Positions 54,139 through 63,294 of a stretch of 64,000 nucleotides of DNA are shown piece by piece. The stretch is from Mesorhizobium sp. (GTDB taxonomy: Bacteria; Pseudomonadota; Alphaproteobacteria; Rhizobiales; Rhizobiaceae): NCBI GenBank assembly GCA_004017275.1, contig SAKE01000020.1, forward strand, positions 1 to 64,000, written 5' to 3'. Both the position numbers and the translations under genes were made by a program. The notes beneath the pieces were generated by a model. That model worked only from the letters and a program-made list of their open reading frames with translations, did not search any database and was not told where the DNA came from. Position 1 is the first letter of the stretch. Every line of letters begins with the position of its first letter.

Positions 54139-56451
54139 TTAAATCAACTTCTCCAAGGTAATCGGCAGATCCCTGATCCTCTTTCCCGTGGCATGGAACA
54201 CAGCATTGGCAATCGCTGGCGCCACGCCGACGATCGCCAGCTCGCCTACACCCTTGCCGCCGAGCACCGACGAATGCAGGTCGGGGATGCCGACCGAGAT
54301 CACTTCGATATCCGGGATGTCGGCGTTGGTCGGCACGAGATAGTCGGCGAGGTTGTTGTTGACGATGCGGCCATGGCGGCGGTCGACGATGCCTTCTTCG
54401 AGCAGCGCCTGGCCGATGCCCATGATGATGCCGCCCTTCCACTGGCTTTCGGCGAGTTTCGGGTTGTAGAGCCGGCCCGAATCCAGCGCCGATACCACGC
54501 GCGACACACGCACCGTGCCGAAATCCTCGTCGACGCGGACCTCGATGAAATGCGCGCACCAGGAGTGGCGGGAATAGTCGCCTTCCGTGTGCGGCAGCGC
54601 CATGGCGATGGTGGTGTAGTTCTTGTAGCGGTCTTCTGCGGTCGAGTTTGCCGGCATGGTGTCGCCGGTGGCTTCGATGTGGTCGCGGCCGACGCTTTTG
54701 AGCAGTTCGGCGATCGACACATCGGGGCCGTCGCCGCGCGGCGATGCGATGCGGCCGTTGGCAACGACCAAGGTGTTCGCCTGCAGCGCATGGAAGGGCG
54801 AGCGCGGATCGCTGATGGCGAGGCCCACCAACTGGTCGAGCGCCGAGATCGCCGCCTTGTAGACAGCGCCGGTCATGACGCCGGCAAGCCGCGAGCCGCC
54901 GGCGACGCCGGCGCGGGGAAAGTGCGAGTCGCCGAGCTTCACCACCACGTCGTCAGCATGCACGCCGACCGTTTCGGCGGCGGTCTGCGCCAGGATGGTG
55001 TAGGTGCCCTGGCCCATGTCGATCGACGAGCTCTCGACCTCGACCGAACCGTCGGCCAGGATGCGCACGATCGCTTCGCCATAGGCGCGCCGCACCGGAT
55101 AGGTGCCGGCGGCGACGCCCCAGCCGATCAACTGGTTGCCGTCGCGCATCGAGCGCGGCTCAGGCGTGCGCCTGGCCCAGCCGAAGCGTTCGGCGCCTAC
55201 GGCAAAAGCCTCTCGCAACTGCCTGGTCGACCAGGCTTTTTTCGCCTCCGGGTCCTGTTCGGCATAGTTTCGCAGCCTGATCTCCAGCGGATCGATGCCG
55301 ACCTCGTAAGCGAGCTCGTCGATGGCGCTTTCGATGCCGAAGGCCGAGGGGTTTTCGCCCGGCGCGCGCATGGCGCCCGGCACCACCGAATTGACCCGCA
55401 CGACATTCTGCTTCGAGGAGAAATTCGGCGTGGCGTACATGATCGAGGTGACCGATCCGAGCGGCTCGACCCACATGCCGTCGATGGACGTTTCATTGAT
55501 GCCGCGATGCACGATCGACTGGATTTTTCCTTGCGTGTCGGCGCCGATCGTCACCGTCTGGCGTGTTGCCGCGCGGCCTCCGTAACCGGTGAAGGTCTGC
55601 GGTCGCGTCATCACCAGCCGCACCGGCCGGCCGAGCATCTTGGCGGCGCATGCGGCCACCGCGCCATGGCCGAGCGCCAGCGCCTTGGAGCCGAAGCCGC
55701 CGCCAATATAGGGCGAGACCAGCCGCACATTTTCGAACGGCACGCCGAACCATTCGGCATAGGTGCGCGCCATGCCGTCCAGCCACTGGCTCGGTTCCCA
55801 AACGGTGAGTTGATCTCCCTCCCAGCGCGCTATCAGGCCATGCGGCTCCATCGGCGCCTGGTATTCGCGCGGCGTGTTGTAGGCAGCACAAATCCGCACC
55901 GGAGCCGAGGCGAAAGCAGCCTGCGCGTCGCCCCATTCCTTGGTCATGGCGTCGATCGGAATGCCGTCGCCGGCCTTGCCGTCGCTAAGATCGACGATGG
56001 AAGGTGTCTCATCATAGCTGACCTTGACCAGTGCCGCGGCGGCGACTGCCTGCTCAAAGGTCTCGGCGACGACGGCGGCGACATGCTGGCCCGAAAAAGT
56101 GATGTCGCGCGCCAGCGGGCAGTAGGGTTTGTCCGGCGGCGGCGTTCCGAACCAGTCCGATGCGGTTTTCAGGCTGATGATCGTCTCCGGCGTCAGCACT
56201 TGCAGCACGCCGGGTGCTGCCTGCACGGCAGTGGTGTCGATCGCGCGCACCTTGCCCGATGCGATCGTGCTTTCGACCAGTACGGCATAGGCGAGGCCTT
56301 CGAGCTGCTGCTCGACGGCATACTTTGCGGCGCCGGTGATCTTGGCCGGGCCGTCGACGCGCGACAGCCGGCCGCCGACGGTTTGCGCCAGCGCGCCGTC
56401 GGAGGCGTCGCCCCGTTTCGATTCACCAACTCTGATGTTGTGAACGGTCAT
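54139..56451 (-). CDS. Xanthine/aldehyde oxidase family, molybdopterin-binding subunit
   Basis: Predicted 770 residues. Molybdenum-pterin motifs include YIGGGFGSKAL, GAMRAPGENP, and catalytic Glu737 in GKGVGELAIVG. Together with the FAD and iron-sulfur subunits encoded upstream it forms a hydroxylase of the aldehyde oxidase (PaoABC/YagTSR-like) type. Its start overlaps the FAD subunit stop by four bases. Last gene of the operon. Confidence 0.92.
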   Translation of the reverse strand: MTVHNIRVGESKRGDASDGALAQTVGGRLSRVDGPAKITGAAKYAVEQQLEGLAYAVLVESTIASGKVRAIDTTAVQAAPGVLQVLTPETIISLKTASDWFGTPPPDKPYCPLARDITFSGQHVAAVVAETFEQAVAAAALVKVSYDETPSIVDLSDGKAGDGIPIDAMTKEWGDAQAAFASAPVRICAAYNTPREYQAPMEPHGLIARWEGDQLTVWEPSQWLDGMARTYAEWFGVPFENVRLVSPYIGGGFGSKALALGHGAVAACAAKMLGRPVRLVMTRPQTFTGYGGRAATRQTVTIGADTQGKIQSIVHRGINETSIDGMWVEPLGSVTSIMYATPNFSSKQNVVRVNSVVPGAMRAPGENPSAFGIESAIDELAYEVGIDPLEIRLRNYAEQDPEAKKAWSTRQLREAFAVGAERFGWARRTPEPRSMRDGNQLIGWGVAAGTYPVRRAYGEAIVRILADGSVEVESSSIDMGQGTYTILAQTAAETVGVHADDVVVKLGDSHFPRAGVAGGSRLAGVMTGAVYKAAISALDQLVGLAISDPRSPFHALQANTLVVANGRIASPRGDGPDVSIAELLKSVGRDHIEATGDTMPANSTAEDRYKNYTTIAMALPHTEGDYSRHSWCAHFIEVRVDEDFGTVRVSRVVSALDSGRLYNPKLAESQWKGGIIMGIGQALLEEGIVDRRHGRIVNNNLADYLVPTNADIPDIEVISVGIPDLHSSVLGGKGVGELAIVGVAPAIANAVFHATGKRIRDLPITLEKLI

Positions 56452-57431
56452 ACCGTCTCTCCCATTTTGAGGATGGCGCGGGCGACGACGCGCGGCGCCA
56501 GTTCGATCTTGTAATGATTGGCGCCATGGTCGACGGCGCCTTCGACGGCGAGCAGGCTGGCGGCGCGGACCGTGTCAGGCTCCCATACCTTGCCTATCAA
56601 GGCTGCCTCGACGGCTCGCGCCCGCCACGGTTTTGTCGCGACGCCGCCAAGCGCCACGCGCAGGTCGCGGATGGTGCGGCCATCGGCCTCGAACTCGATG
56701 CCGACCGCCGCACTGGCGGCGGCGAACTCATAGGATTGCCGGTCGCGGATCTTGAGATAGGTCGAGCGCCGGGCAGCAGCACTGCCAGGGATTTCGATGG
56801 CGGTGATCATCTCGCCTGGTTCGATCGCGTGTTCCCTGTTCGGCGTGCTGCCGGGCAGCAGGAAAAAGTCGTCGACGGAAACCTGACGTTCGCCGAGATG
56901 GACTGTTGCGTCGAAGGCGACCAGCGCCACGGCGAGGTCGCCCGGATACATGGCGATGCAGGCGTCGCTGGTGCCGAGCACCGCGTGGCCCCTAGTGACA
57001 CCGCCGATGGCCGAACAGCCGCTACCGGGTTCCCGCTTGTTGCAAGCGGAGAAATTCGCGGGGTCACGAAAATAGGGGCAGCGCGTACGCTGCATCAGAT
57101 TGCCGCCAATAGTCGCCATGTTGCGGATCTGTGCGGAAGCCGCCTGCCACAGGGCTTCCGAGACCGCGGGGAAGCGGCTCCTGATCCCTGCATGATCGGC
57201 GACATGGCCCATCCTGGCGAGCGCGCCGATGATGACGCCGCGCTCGCTCACCTCGATCTTGTCCAGTCCCTCGAGATGGGTGATGTCGACCAGCGTCTCG
57301 GGTTCGGCGACGCCGCATTTGGCAAGATCGATCAGCGTCGTGCCGCCGGCGAGCAGCATGGCGCCGGGCAGGGCGGCTGCCTGGCGTGCCGCATCGAGTG
57401 AATTGGCGCGAAGATAGGAAAAATCCCTCAT
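56448..57431 (-). CDS. Xanthine/aldehyde oxidase family, FAD-binding subunit
   Basis: Predicted 327 residues. FAD motifs AGGTTLIDLAK (28-38) and TIGGNLMQ (107-114). Cysteines 118, 130, 139 (RCPYFRD, ACNKREPGSGC) and 158 (SDACIA) match the extra iron-sulfur cluster site of PaoB-type subunits. The ATG at 57431 overlaps the iron-sulfur subunit stop by four bases, which fixes the start although the frame reaches 57764. Confidence 0.92.
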   Translation of the reverse strand: MRDFSYLRANSLDAARQAAALPGAMLLAGGTTLIDLAKCGVAEPETLVDITHLEGLDKIEVSERGVIIGALARMGHVADHAGIRSRFPAVSEALWQAASAQIRNMATIGGNLMQRTRCPYFRDPANFSACNKREPGSGCSAIGGVTRGHAVLGTSDACIAMYPGDLAVALVAFDATVHLGERQVSVDDFFLLPGSTPNREHAIEPGEMITAIEIPGSAAARRSTYLKIRDRQSYEFAAASAAVGIEFEADGRTIRDLRVALGGVATKPWRARAVEAALIGKVWEPDTVRAASLLAVEGAVDHGANHYKIELAPRVVARAILKMGETV

Positions 57432-57901
57432 GACTGGACCTCCAGGGCTGCCTGGCGGACAGCGGCGACAATGTGCGGATAGGCGCCGCAGCGGCAGAGA
57501 TTGCCGGCCATGTATTCGCGGATTTCTTCGTCGGAGCCGGCATGGCCTTCGCGGATGCAGGCTACCGCCGACATGATCTGGCCTGTTGTGCAATAGCCGC
57601 ACTGGAAGGCGTCCTGTTCGAGGAAGGCAGCCTGCACGGGATGCAGTTCGCCCTCCCGTGCAAGCCCCTCTATGGTGGTGACGGTGCGGCCTTCGGCCTG
57701 GGCGGCCAGCGTCAGGCATGCAAGCACGCGCTCGCCGTCGACATGCACGGTGCAGGCGCCGCACTGGCCGTGATCGCAGCCCTTCTTGGTGCCGGTCAGG
57801 CCGAGCCGGTCGCGCAACGCATCGAGCAGCGTGACGCGCGGCTCGACCTCCAGTTCGTGTCGGTGTCCGTTGATTGTGAGCGTGATGGGAAGGCTGGTCA
57901 T
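57428..57901 (-). CDS. Xanthine/aldehyde oxidase family, 2Fe-2S subunit
   Basis: Predicted 157 residues. The plant-type ferredoxin cluster is CDHGQCGACTVHVDGERVLAC and the second cluster is CGYCTTG...LCRCGAY. First gene of the operon. No Tat signal is seen at the N-terminus, unlike E. coli PaoA, so the complex is probably cytoplasmic. The gene lies left of a mosaic repeat and a palindrome near the TetR gene. Confidence 0.93.
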   Translation of the reverse strand: MTSLPITLTINGHRHELEVEPRVTLLDALRDRLGLTGTKKGCDHGQCGACTVHVDGERVLACLTLAAQAEGRTVTTIEGLAREGELHPVQAAFLEQDAFQCGYCTTGQIMSAVACIREGHAGSDEEIREYMAGNLCRCGAYPHIVAAVRQAALEVQS

Positions 57902-57957
57902 GGGCGTCTGGCTCCAGTTGCTTGACGCGGATGGGAAGGAATGGGCAGGCGATGGCT

Positions 57958-58108
57958 AATCTCCCCCCCTTGAGGGGGAGATGCCCGGCAGGGCAGAGGG
58001 GGTCGCCTGACCTCGAGCGCTAGCCTCTAGCAGTCGCAAGAAGTCGCGCCCGGTCGGGCCGACCCCCTCTGTCGCCTTTGGCGACATCTCCCCCTCGAGG
58101 GGGGAGAT
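57958..58108. repeat. Mosaic hairpin repeat, family A copy 3
   Basis: Left arm 57958-58003 and right arm 58062-58108 are inverted, both with CCCCCTTGAGGGGGAGAT or CCCTCGAGGGGGGAGAT hairpins and GGCAGAGGGGG or CCCCCTCTG. It lies in the region between the hydroxylase operon and the TetR gene, so it would be in the operon leader. Confidence 0.75.
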
Positions 58109-58209
58109 AACGCTCTGCGCGGCCTTCGCCAGTCTCCAGTGACCGTGCAGATTCGAGAGGCGTGACATACCGGTTCCCCTTCTTATATGATAAAGGTACT
58201 CCACTAAAG

Positions 58210-58223
58210 CGGAGGCGCCTCCG
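58210..58223. promoter_or_regulatory. Perfect palindrome, candidate TetR operator
   Basis: CGGAGGCGCCTCCG, a 14-bp perfect palindrome, with AT-rich flanks (AAAG and TTTA) lies 62 bp before the TetR start and next to TATGATAAAG, a possible leftward promoter element. The position between the TetR gene and the divergent hydroxylase operon fits an operator that controls both. Confidence 0.5.
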
Positions 58224-58284
58224 TTTATTACGTGGGGGTTGACCCGGCCGGGTTCAAGCCCCCTGACACGATGTGGAGAAAAAA

Positions 58285-58905
58285 TTGGCCACCGAGCCGT
58301 CCGCCATTGCTGAACAGAAGGCCGAAGCCGCAGAGGCAAAGCCGCTGCGCGCCGATGCGCAGCGCAACCGCGACCGGCTGGTCGAGGTGGCGGCATCGGT
58401 CTTTGCAGAGCGCGGCATCGATGCCTCGCTGGAAGAGATCGCGCGCCGTGCCGGCGTCGGCATCGGCACGCTCTACCGGCATTTCCCGACGCGCGAGCAT
58501 CTGGTCGAGGTGGTCTACCGGCGCGAGGTGGAGGCGCTGTGCGCGGCCGCCGGCGAGCTTGCCCAAAAACACCCGTCCGATGTCGCGCTGGAACAGTGGA
58601 TGCAGCGCTTCGTCGACTACATCGCCACCAAGCGCGGCCTGGCGACCAGCCTGCGCATCCTGCTCAGCACCAATTCGACGCTGTTTTCCGACACGTCGGG
58701 CCGGGTGTCGCAAGCCTTGCGGCAACTGGTCGAGGCGGCGGTGGCCGACGGCACCATCCGCGGCGACGTCGACGCTTCGGATGTGTTGCACGCGCTGTCG
58801 GGGATCTACTCCGCACCCGATACCCCGGAATGGCGCGGCCGCTCGCGCCGGCTGGTCAAGCTGTTGATGGACGGGTTGCGATTCGGGGCTGTAAAGACAC
58901 GGTGA
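58285..58905 (+). CDS. TetR family transcriptional regulator
   Basis: Predicted 206 residues from TTG 58285, six bases after GGAG; GTG 58273 would add four residues but lacks a ribosome binding site. Helix-turn-helix SLEEIARRAGVGIGTLYRHFPTREHLVEVVY (about 55-85) then an alpha-helical ligand domain. Divergent from the molybdenum hydroxylase operon, which it may repress through the palindrome at 58210. Ligand unknown. Confidence 0.9.
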   Translation: MATEPSAIAEQKAEAAEAKPLRADAQRNRDRLVEVAASVFAERGIDASLEEIARRAGVGIGTLYRHFPTREHLVEVVYRREVEALCAAAGELAQKHPSDVALEQWMQRFVDYIATKRGLATSLRILLSTNSTLFSDTSGRVSQALRQLVEAAVADGTIRGDVDASDVLHALSGIYSAPDTPEWRGRSRRLVKLLMDGLRFGAVKTR

Positions 58906-58963
58906 GGACGACCGGATCGCGGTCATATAACAACCAGACCGTCCATGATTTGAGGGGCATCCG

Positions 58964-59962
58964 ATGTATGTAGGCCGTTCCTACAAGGTGATCGATTTCG
59001 CACTTTGGTCGCGGCGCAGTGTCGCCTACATGGTGGTGGTGAGCGGACTGGCTGTGGCGGCCTACCGTCTTCCCGGTATCGCCGGGTTTTCGGTGCCATG
59101 GTCGGTGGTGCTGGTGCTCGGCACCACGGTGTCACTGGTTGCCGGATTCAAGAATTCGCAGGTGTTCACCCGCAGCAGCGAGGCGCTGCAGGCTTTTACG
59201 CAAATTACGGCGAGCAGCCGGCTGTGGTCCAATTTCTGCAGGGACTTCATCGATGCGCCGACGGCCAAGCAACTCATCTACCGCCACATCGCCTGGACGA
59301 CCGCGCTGCGGTTCGCGCTGCGGCGGCCGATGCCGTGGGAATCCATGGCGAAGGCTGCCAATGTCGAATACCGACGGCGCTACCGCATCCATGAGGATGC
59401 GAGTTCGGTCGCTGATGAGCTGCGTCCGCTGCTGGGCGAACAAGCCGAGGGCGTGCTGAAATCGCCTCAGCCGGCGATAACCCTGCTCGAAATGCAATCG
59501 GTCCAGGTCAATGCGTTGTTCAAGGACGCAAAAATCCCTCCGCAGATTTATGTTGAACTGATCAAGCTGATCCGCGATTTCCATGACCAGCAGGCGCGCT
59601 GCGATCGCATCAAGAACAATCCCTATCCCCGGCAATACGCCATTGTCAGCTTCATGTTCGTGATGATCTTTTGCACCCTGCTGCCGTTCGGGGTGGTTCC
59701 GGTGTTTGCCGACATGGGCAAACTGGGCGGTGTACTCGGCTCGATCGCGATCTGGCTGACGATCCCGTTCAGCACGCTCCTGGGCTGGGCCTACATGTCC
59801 CTCGACCAGGTCGGTGAAAGCAGCGCCAACCCGTTCGAGGGCAACGCCAACGACGTTCCGATCTCACAGATCTGCCGCGACATCGAGATTGAACTGCGCA
59901 GCGGGCTTGGCGAGGTCGACCTGCCCAAGCCATTGCTGCCGGTCAACGACATCGCGACCTAA
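58964..59962 (+). CDS. Bestrophin family anion channel protein
   Basis: Predicted 332 residues with four likely membrane segments (about 20-60 and 220-280). The family motif near the C-terminus, LDQVGESSANPFEGNANDVPIS, is clear. Bacterial bestrophins form pentameric ion channels; in this family the selectivity (chloride or cations) varies. The gene is 58 bp after the TetR gene on the same strand. Confidence 0.9.
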   Translation: MYVGRSYKVIDFALWSRRSVAYMVVVSGLAVAAYRLPGIAGFSVPWSVVLVLGTTVSLVAGFKNSQVFTRSSEALQAFTQITASSRLWSNFCRDFIDAPTAKQLIYRHIAWTTALRFALRRPMPWESMAKAANVEYRRRYRIHEDASSVADELRPLLGEQAEGVLKSPQPAITLLEMQSVQVNALFKDAKIPPQIYVELIKLIRDFHDQQARCDRIKNNPYPRQYAIVSFMFVMIFCTLLPFGVVPVFADMGKLGGVLGSIAIWLTIPFSTLLGWAYMSLDQVGESSANPFEGNANDVPISQICRDIEIELRSGLGEVDLPKPLLPVNDIAT

Positions 59963-60002
59963 GGCACGATCGCAATGGAAGGTGCTCGATTGAACCGGAA
60001 TC

Positions 60003-60386
60003 TCAACTGCCAGCCGGCTGGAACAGCTCGACGAGATTTCCGGAAGGGTCCACCAACAGGATTTGCGATCCGCCGGGACCCATCACGATATCGTTGCGGA
60101 ACGATACTCCGGCGGCGCGCAGGCGAGACACCTCGGCCGATATGTCGTCGACGATAAGGTGAATACGATTCCAGCCCCCAGGCCGCGGTTGTTCGCCGTC
60201 GGGCATCGGTCGTCCCGCTGAGCTGGTCGGCCCGCTGAGCAAGAGCCGCAACGATCCGCGCTTGACGTCGGCGAAGGCGGGCGCATGCTTGGAGAGAAGT
60301 GAAAAGCCGAGATGTTTGCCATACCATTCGATGGCCGCTTCGACATCGTCGACCATGTAGCGCACATTGACCGTGGTTTCCGACAT
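60003..60386 (-). CDS. VOC superfamily protein (glyoxalase/bleomycin-resistance fold)
   Basis: Predicted 127 residues. Pattern VRYMVDDVEAAIEWYGKHLGF and HLIVDDISAEVSRLRAAG, ending DPSGNLVELFQPA, with a likely metal-binding glutamate. The ATG at 60386 follows GAGAGGCAGGA. The reaction cannot be predicted from the fold alone. Confidence 0.88.
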   Translation of the reverse strand: MSETTVNVRYMVDDVEAAIEWYGKHLGFSLLSKHAPAFADVKRGSLRLLLSGPTSSAGRPMPDGEQPRPGGWNRIHLIVDDISAEVSRLRAAGVSFRNDIVMGPGGSQILLVDPSGNLVELFQPAGS

Positions 60387-60625
60387 TCCTGCCTCTCCGA
60401 CGTTGGAGCCGCCGGGCCACGCTCGGCGTTTTCCGTGGGTGTTGCGCTTGTCAGTCAAGCACAGGTTGAGCAGCTATAGTTAGAGCGGCTCGATGATTCC
60501 GCCAGGTGTCAGCCGCGCTGGCGACACGCACGAAAAATCTGGCGTGCATGTGACTTCGCCGTTGCTGATGGATGATGGGCGGCGTTTTCTACCCCTTCAT
60601 CGGGCTGCTGGCGTCAGGGTAGCGC

Positions 60626-61630
60626 TCAAACTTCGAGGCAGACCTTGCCGAAATGCTTCTGGGATTCGTAATGCGCGAAGGCGGTGGCGATGTCCTGCAG
60701 CGGAAAATGGCGATCGATAACGGGTTTCAGGCGGTTGATCTCCATCGCGCGGATCATGTCCTCCTGGTCGGCCCGGCTGCCGATGGAAATGCCGCTGATG
60801 CGGATCTGGTTCGAAAACAGGGCCGGGATCGACACCTCAGCCGTAAAGCCGGTCAGGACGCCGATCAGGGCGATGTGACCACCCGTACTGCAGGCTTTGA
60901 TGGACTGCGCCAGCGTGGCGGGTCCGCCGACCTCGATGACATGATCGACGCCGCGCCCGTCCGTCAAATCCCTGGCCCTTTGGCCCCAGTCCGGCACGGA
61001 CTTGTAGTTGATGACGGTGTCTGCGCCGAGGCGCTTAAGCCGCTCCAGCTTGCGCTCGTCGGATGAGGTGGCGATGACCTGGGCGCCGGCGGCTTTGGCG
61101 AATTGCAATGCGAACAGCGACACACTGCCGGTGCCGAGGACCAGCACTGTGTCACCGGGCTTCACCTTGCCGCACACAACCAGGCCTCGCCAGGCGGTGA
61201 CGCCGGTACAGGTGAGCGACGCTGCCTCGACATGCGTATAGCCGGCCGGTGCCCTGGTGAAAGCGTGCGCCGGCATGCAGACATACTCGCTGGCGAAGCC
61301 GTCGAAATTGTCCCCCGGAATGTCGCGCCGGGTGGAAGGCGTCATGTCACCGTCCAGCCACCAGGGGTAGAAGACGCTGACGAGGCTGTCACCGGGCTTG
61401 AATGCATCGACACCGTCGCCGACGGCAATCACCTCGCCAGCGCCGTCGGAGAGCGGAACGCGGCCGTCGGCGAGTGGCATCTTGCCTTGCACAGCAAAGT
61501 CGTCGCGCATGTTCAACGCGCAGGCGCGGACCCTGACCAGCACATCGCCCGGTCCTGGCCGGGGTGGATCTTCCTCGACCAGGTCGAGATTGCCCAAGCC
61601 GCCCGGCGCTCTCAGCCTGACCAGTCTCAT
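60626..61630 (-). CDS. MDR family alcohol dehydrogenase-like oxidoreductase
   Basis: Predicted 334 residues. GroES-like N-terminus with PLSDGAGEVIAVGDGV and Rossmann domain with LVLGTGSVSLFALQFAKAAGA. No zinc-ligand pattern is obvious. It is related to the enzyme at 52929 (same GGxATxAxxxxA and HFGK-V patterns). It may be the last of a leftward group that includes 61680 and 62177. Confidence 0.88.
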   Translation of the reverse strand: MRLVRLRAPGGLGNLDLVEEDPPRPGPGDVLVRVRACALNMRDDFAVQGKMPLADGRVPLSDGAGEVIAVGDGVDAFKPGDSLVSVFYPWWLDGDMTPSTRRDIPGDNFDGFASEYVCMPAHAFTRAPAGYTHVEAASLTCTGVTAWRGLVVCGKVKPGDTVLVLGTGSVSLFALQFAKAAGAQVIATSSDERKLERLKRLGADTVINYKSVPDWGQRARDLTDGRGVDHVIEVGGPATLAQSIKACSTGGHIALIGVLTGFTAEVSIPALFSNQIRISGISIGSRADQEDMIRAMEINRLKPVIDRHFPLQDIATAFAHYESQKHFGKVCLEV

Positions 61631-61679
61631 TGTCTTTCTCCGATGTGTAGGGTGTCTAAAATTGGGCGGCGCGCTGGAC

Positions 61680-61952
61680 CTATCGGACCTGCCGGCCGGA
61701 GATCACCCGCAGCCAGGGCGCCAGATGGAAGGCGCTCATCAGGAGATACATCGCCGGCATTCCGGTCAAAGACGGGCCAGTGAGCGGCGAGGAGCCCATG
61801 CACAGCATGACCGCATCGCCAGCCTGAAGACAGGAGAGCAGTGCCATCACGGCAAAGGTCGGTGCCGCGGCCAGGCACAGCCAGCCGGCGATGCCGAGGG
61901 TGGCGTTGCTTTCGGAGGTCGCGCTACCTGTGGCAGAATGGATATCGCTCAT
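61680..61952 (-). CDS. Small membrane protein, unknown function
   Basis: Predicted 90 residues with two likely membrane segments (about 18-42 and 65-82). ATG 61952 follows GAGGAAAAGACC, a good ribosome binding site; the longer open frame runs into a mosaic repeat and is not credible. It lies between the MDR and DUF899 genes on the same strand. No family recognised. Confidence 0.65.
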   Translation of the reverse strand: MSDIHSATGSATSESNATLGIAGWLCLAAAPTFAVMALLSCLQAGDAVMLCMGSSPLTGPSLTGMPAMYLLMSAFHLAPWLRVISGRQVR

Positions 61953-62000
61953 GGTCTTTTCCTCGATGGCTATGCCAGTGATGAACCCAGGACTTGGTTT

Positions 62001-62161
62001 CCTCTCCCTTGCCAAAGGCGGGGGGTCCGAAGGACGGGCGCGACCCGTGGCTCGCCCCGGCAAGGTGGGCCGCGAAGCGGCCGGAGCGGGGGGCGCAGGG
62101 CGCAGCCCCCTCTCCGTCTCGGCTTCGCCGAGCCACCTCTGCCCACTTCGTGGGGCGAGGA
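62001..62161. repeat. Mosaic hairpin repeat, family B copy 2 (diverged)
   Basis: The right end (62108-62161) matches copy 1 at 23492-23653: CTCCGTCTCGGCTTCGCCGAGCC, then CACCTCTGCCCACTTCGTGGGGCGAGG. The left part, CCTCTCCCTTGCCAAAGGCGGGG, is looser. It separates the DUF899 and small membrane protein genes. Confidence 0.6.
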
Positions 62162-62176
62162 GCTGGATGGTCCTTG

Positions 62177-62926
62177 CTACTCGCCCTTGTCGCGGAACGC
62201 CGCTTCGCCAGCAGCAGAGACCTGTTCCCATGTCTTGTCGGCCCCGGCATCGTAATTATCGTGCCAGTTCCACCAGGAGTAGAGCGGGGTCTGCGGATAG
62301 CCTTCGGGCGAGTCCTCCCAGATCTCCTGGCGGCCGAGCGGCGTCGCGTCGAGATAGCTCCAGACGGTGCCCATCGCCTCGTCGCCGCGGCTGTTGATGA
62401 GATAGGTGCGGAAGATCTTGTCGCCATCGCGGATGAAGACATTGTGGCCGTGCCATTCGTCAACGCCGAAGTCTTTGTCGAAGCTGTCTGTGATCGTGTA
62501 CCAGGGCATCTCCCAGTCCATCCGCTGCTTCAGCCGTGCAATATCGGCCTGCGGGGCGCGCGAGGCATATGCAAGCGTGGTGTTGCGGGCGTTGAGATGG
62601 GCGAGGTGGCCGACCTGATCGGCGCCGAGCGAGCAGCCGCGGCACGCATGCTCGGGCCAGCCGAAGACGCCGGGCTCGAAGAAGGCGCGGTAGACGATCA
62701 GCTGGCGGCGGCCTTCGAACAGATCGAGCAGGCTTGCCTTGCCATTCGGCCCTTCGAACACATAGGCCTTGTCGACTTCCATCCAGGGCATACGCCGGCG
62801 CTCGGCAGCCAAGGCATCCTTGGCGCGCAGCGTTGCCTTCTCCTTCACCAACATCTGTTCGCGGGCGGCTTCCCAGTCCTGCCTTGAAACGATCGGCGGT
62901 GTCTTCATCGCGGTGTGCTTGGTCAT
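62177..62926 (-). CDS. DUF899 family (thioredoxin-like) protein
   Basis: Predicted 249 residues. Typical DUF899 parts: SRQDWEAAREQMLVKEKA, MPWMEVDKAYVFEGPNG, CRGCSLGADQVGHLAHLNAR and GHNVFIRDGDKIFRTY. These have a thioredoxin-like fold; the CxxC pair is CRGC. Function is not established. The start at 62926 has GGAGACGAACA upstream. The last residues lie just before the family B repeat. Confidence 0.88.
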   Translation of the reverse strand: MTKHTAMKTPPIVSRQDWEAAREQMLVKEKATLRAKDALAAERRRMPWMEVDKAYVFEGPNGKASLLDLFEGRRQLIVYRAFFEPGVFGWPEHACRGCSLGADQVGHLAHLNARNTTLAYASRAPQADIARLKQRMDWEMPWYTITDSFDKDFGVDEWHGHNVFIRDGDKIFRTYLINSRGDEAMGTVWSYLDATPLGRQEIWEDSPEGYPQTPLYSWWNWHDNYDAGADKTWEQVSAAGEAAFRDKGE

Positions 62927-62989
62927 TGTTCGTCTCCTTTGCCTGTCTGTTGTTGATTGCCCTGAGGTAGAATAGGGCGGTGAAGTTCC

Positions 62990-63293
62990 GGGGTGGGAGT
63001 TACAACTGTGACGGGATTTGCAGGACCCGGTCCACCGCAGCAGGGGTGGCGCATCCGGTCACTGCGCTCGGCCGTGTCGTTCATCGCGAAGAGAGGCATG
63101 TCGTCGGAGTCAGGCATGTCGGTGATCCCTTATGAGATGCTTAATATTGATACCTGAGATGCTCAGGCTAGCGAATGCGAATATTGGCGTCAACGATGGC
63201 TGCCAGCGTCGATACCGTCTTGCTGGTTGACTGCCATGACTTAAGTTAGGGCGGGCAGCGCTGGGGTGGGAGTTACAAGTGTGACGGGATTTG
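62990..63293. repeat. 31-bp direct repeat flanking 242 bp
   Basis: Copies at 62990-63020 and 63263-63293 differ at one base and both contain GGGAGTTACAA then TGTGACGGGATTTG. The stretch between them holds no recognised gene, and neither does the gap 62927-63294 as a whole. Direct repeats of this kind can mark an old insertion or a duplication. The second copy ends two bases before the ATG at 63295. Confidence 0.7.
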
Positions 63294-63294
63294 A

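Noticed and set aside
53815..56514. Rightward frame of 899 codons
   Set aside because: Antisense to the molybdopterin subunit; composition (Arg, Gly, Ala, Asp, His) is that of a shadow frame.
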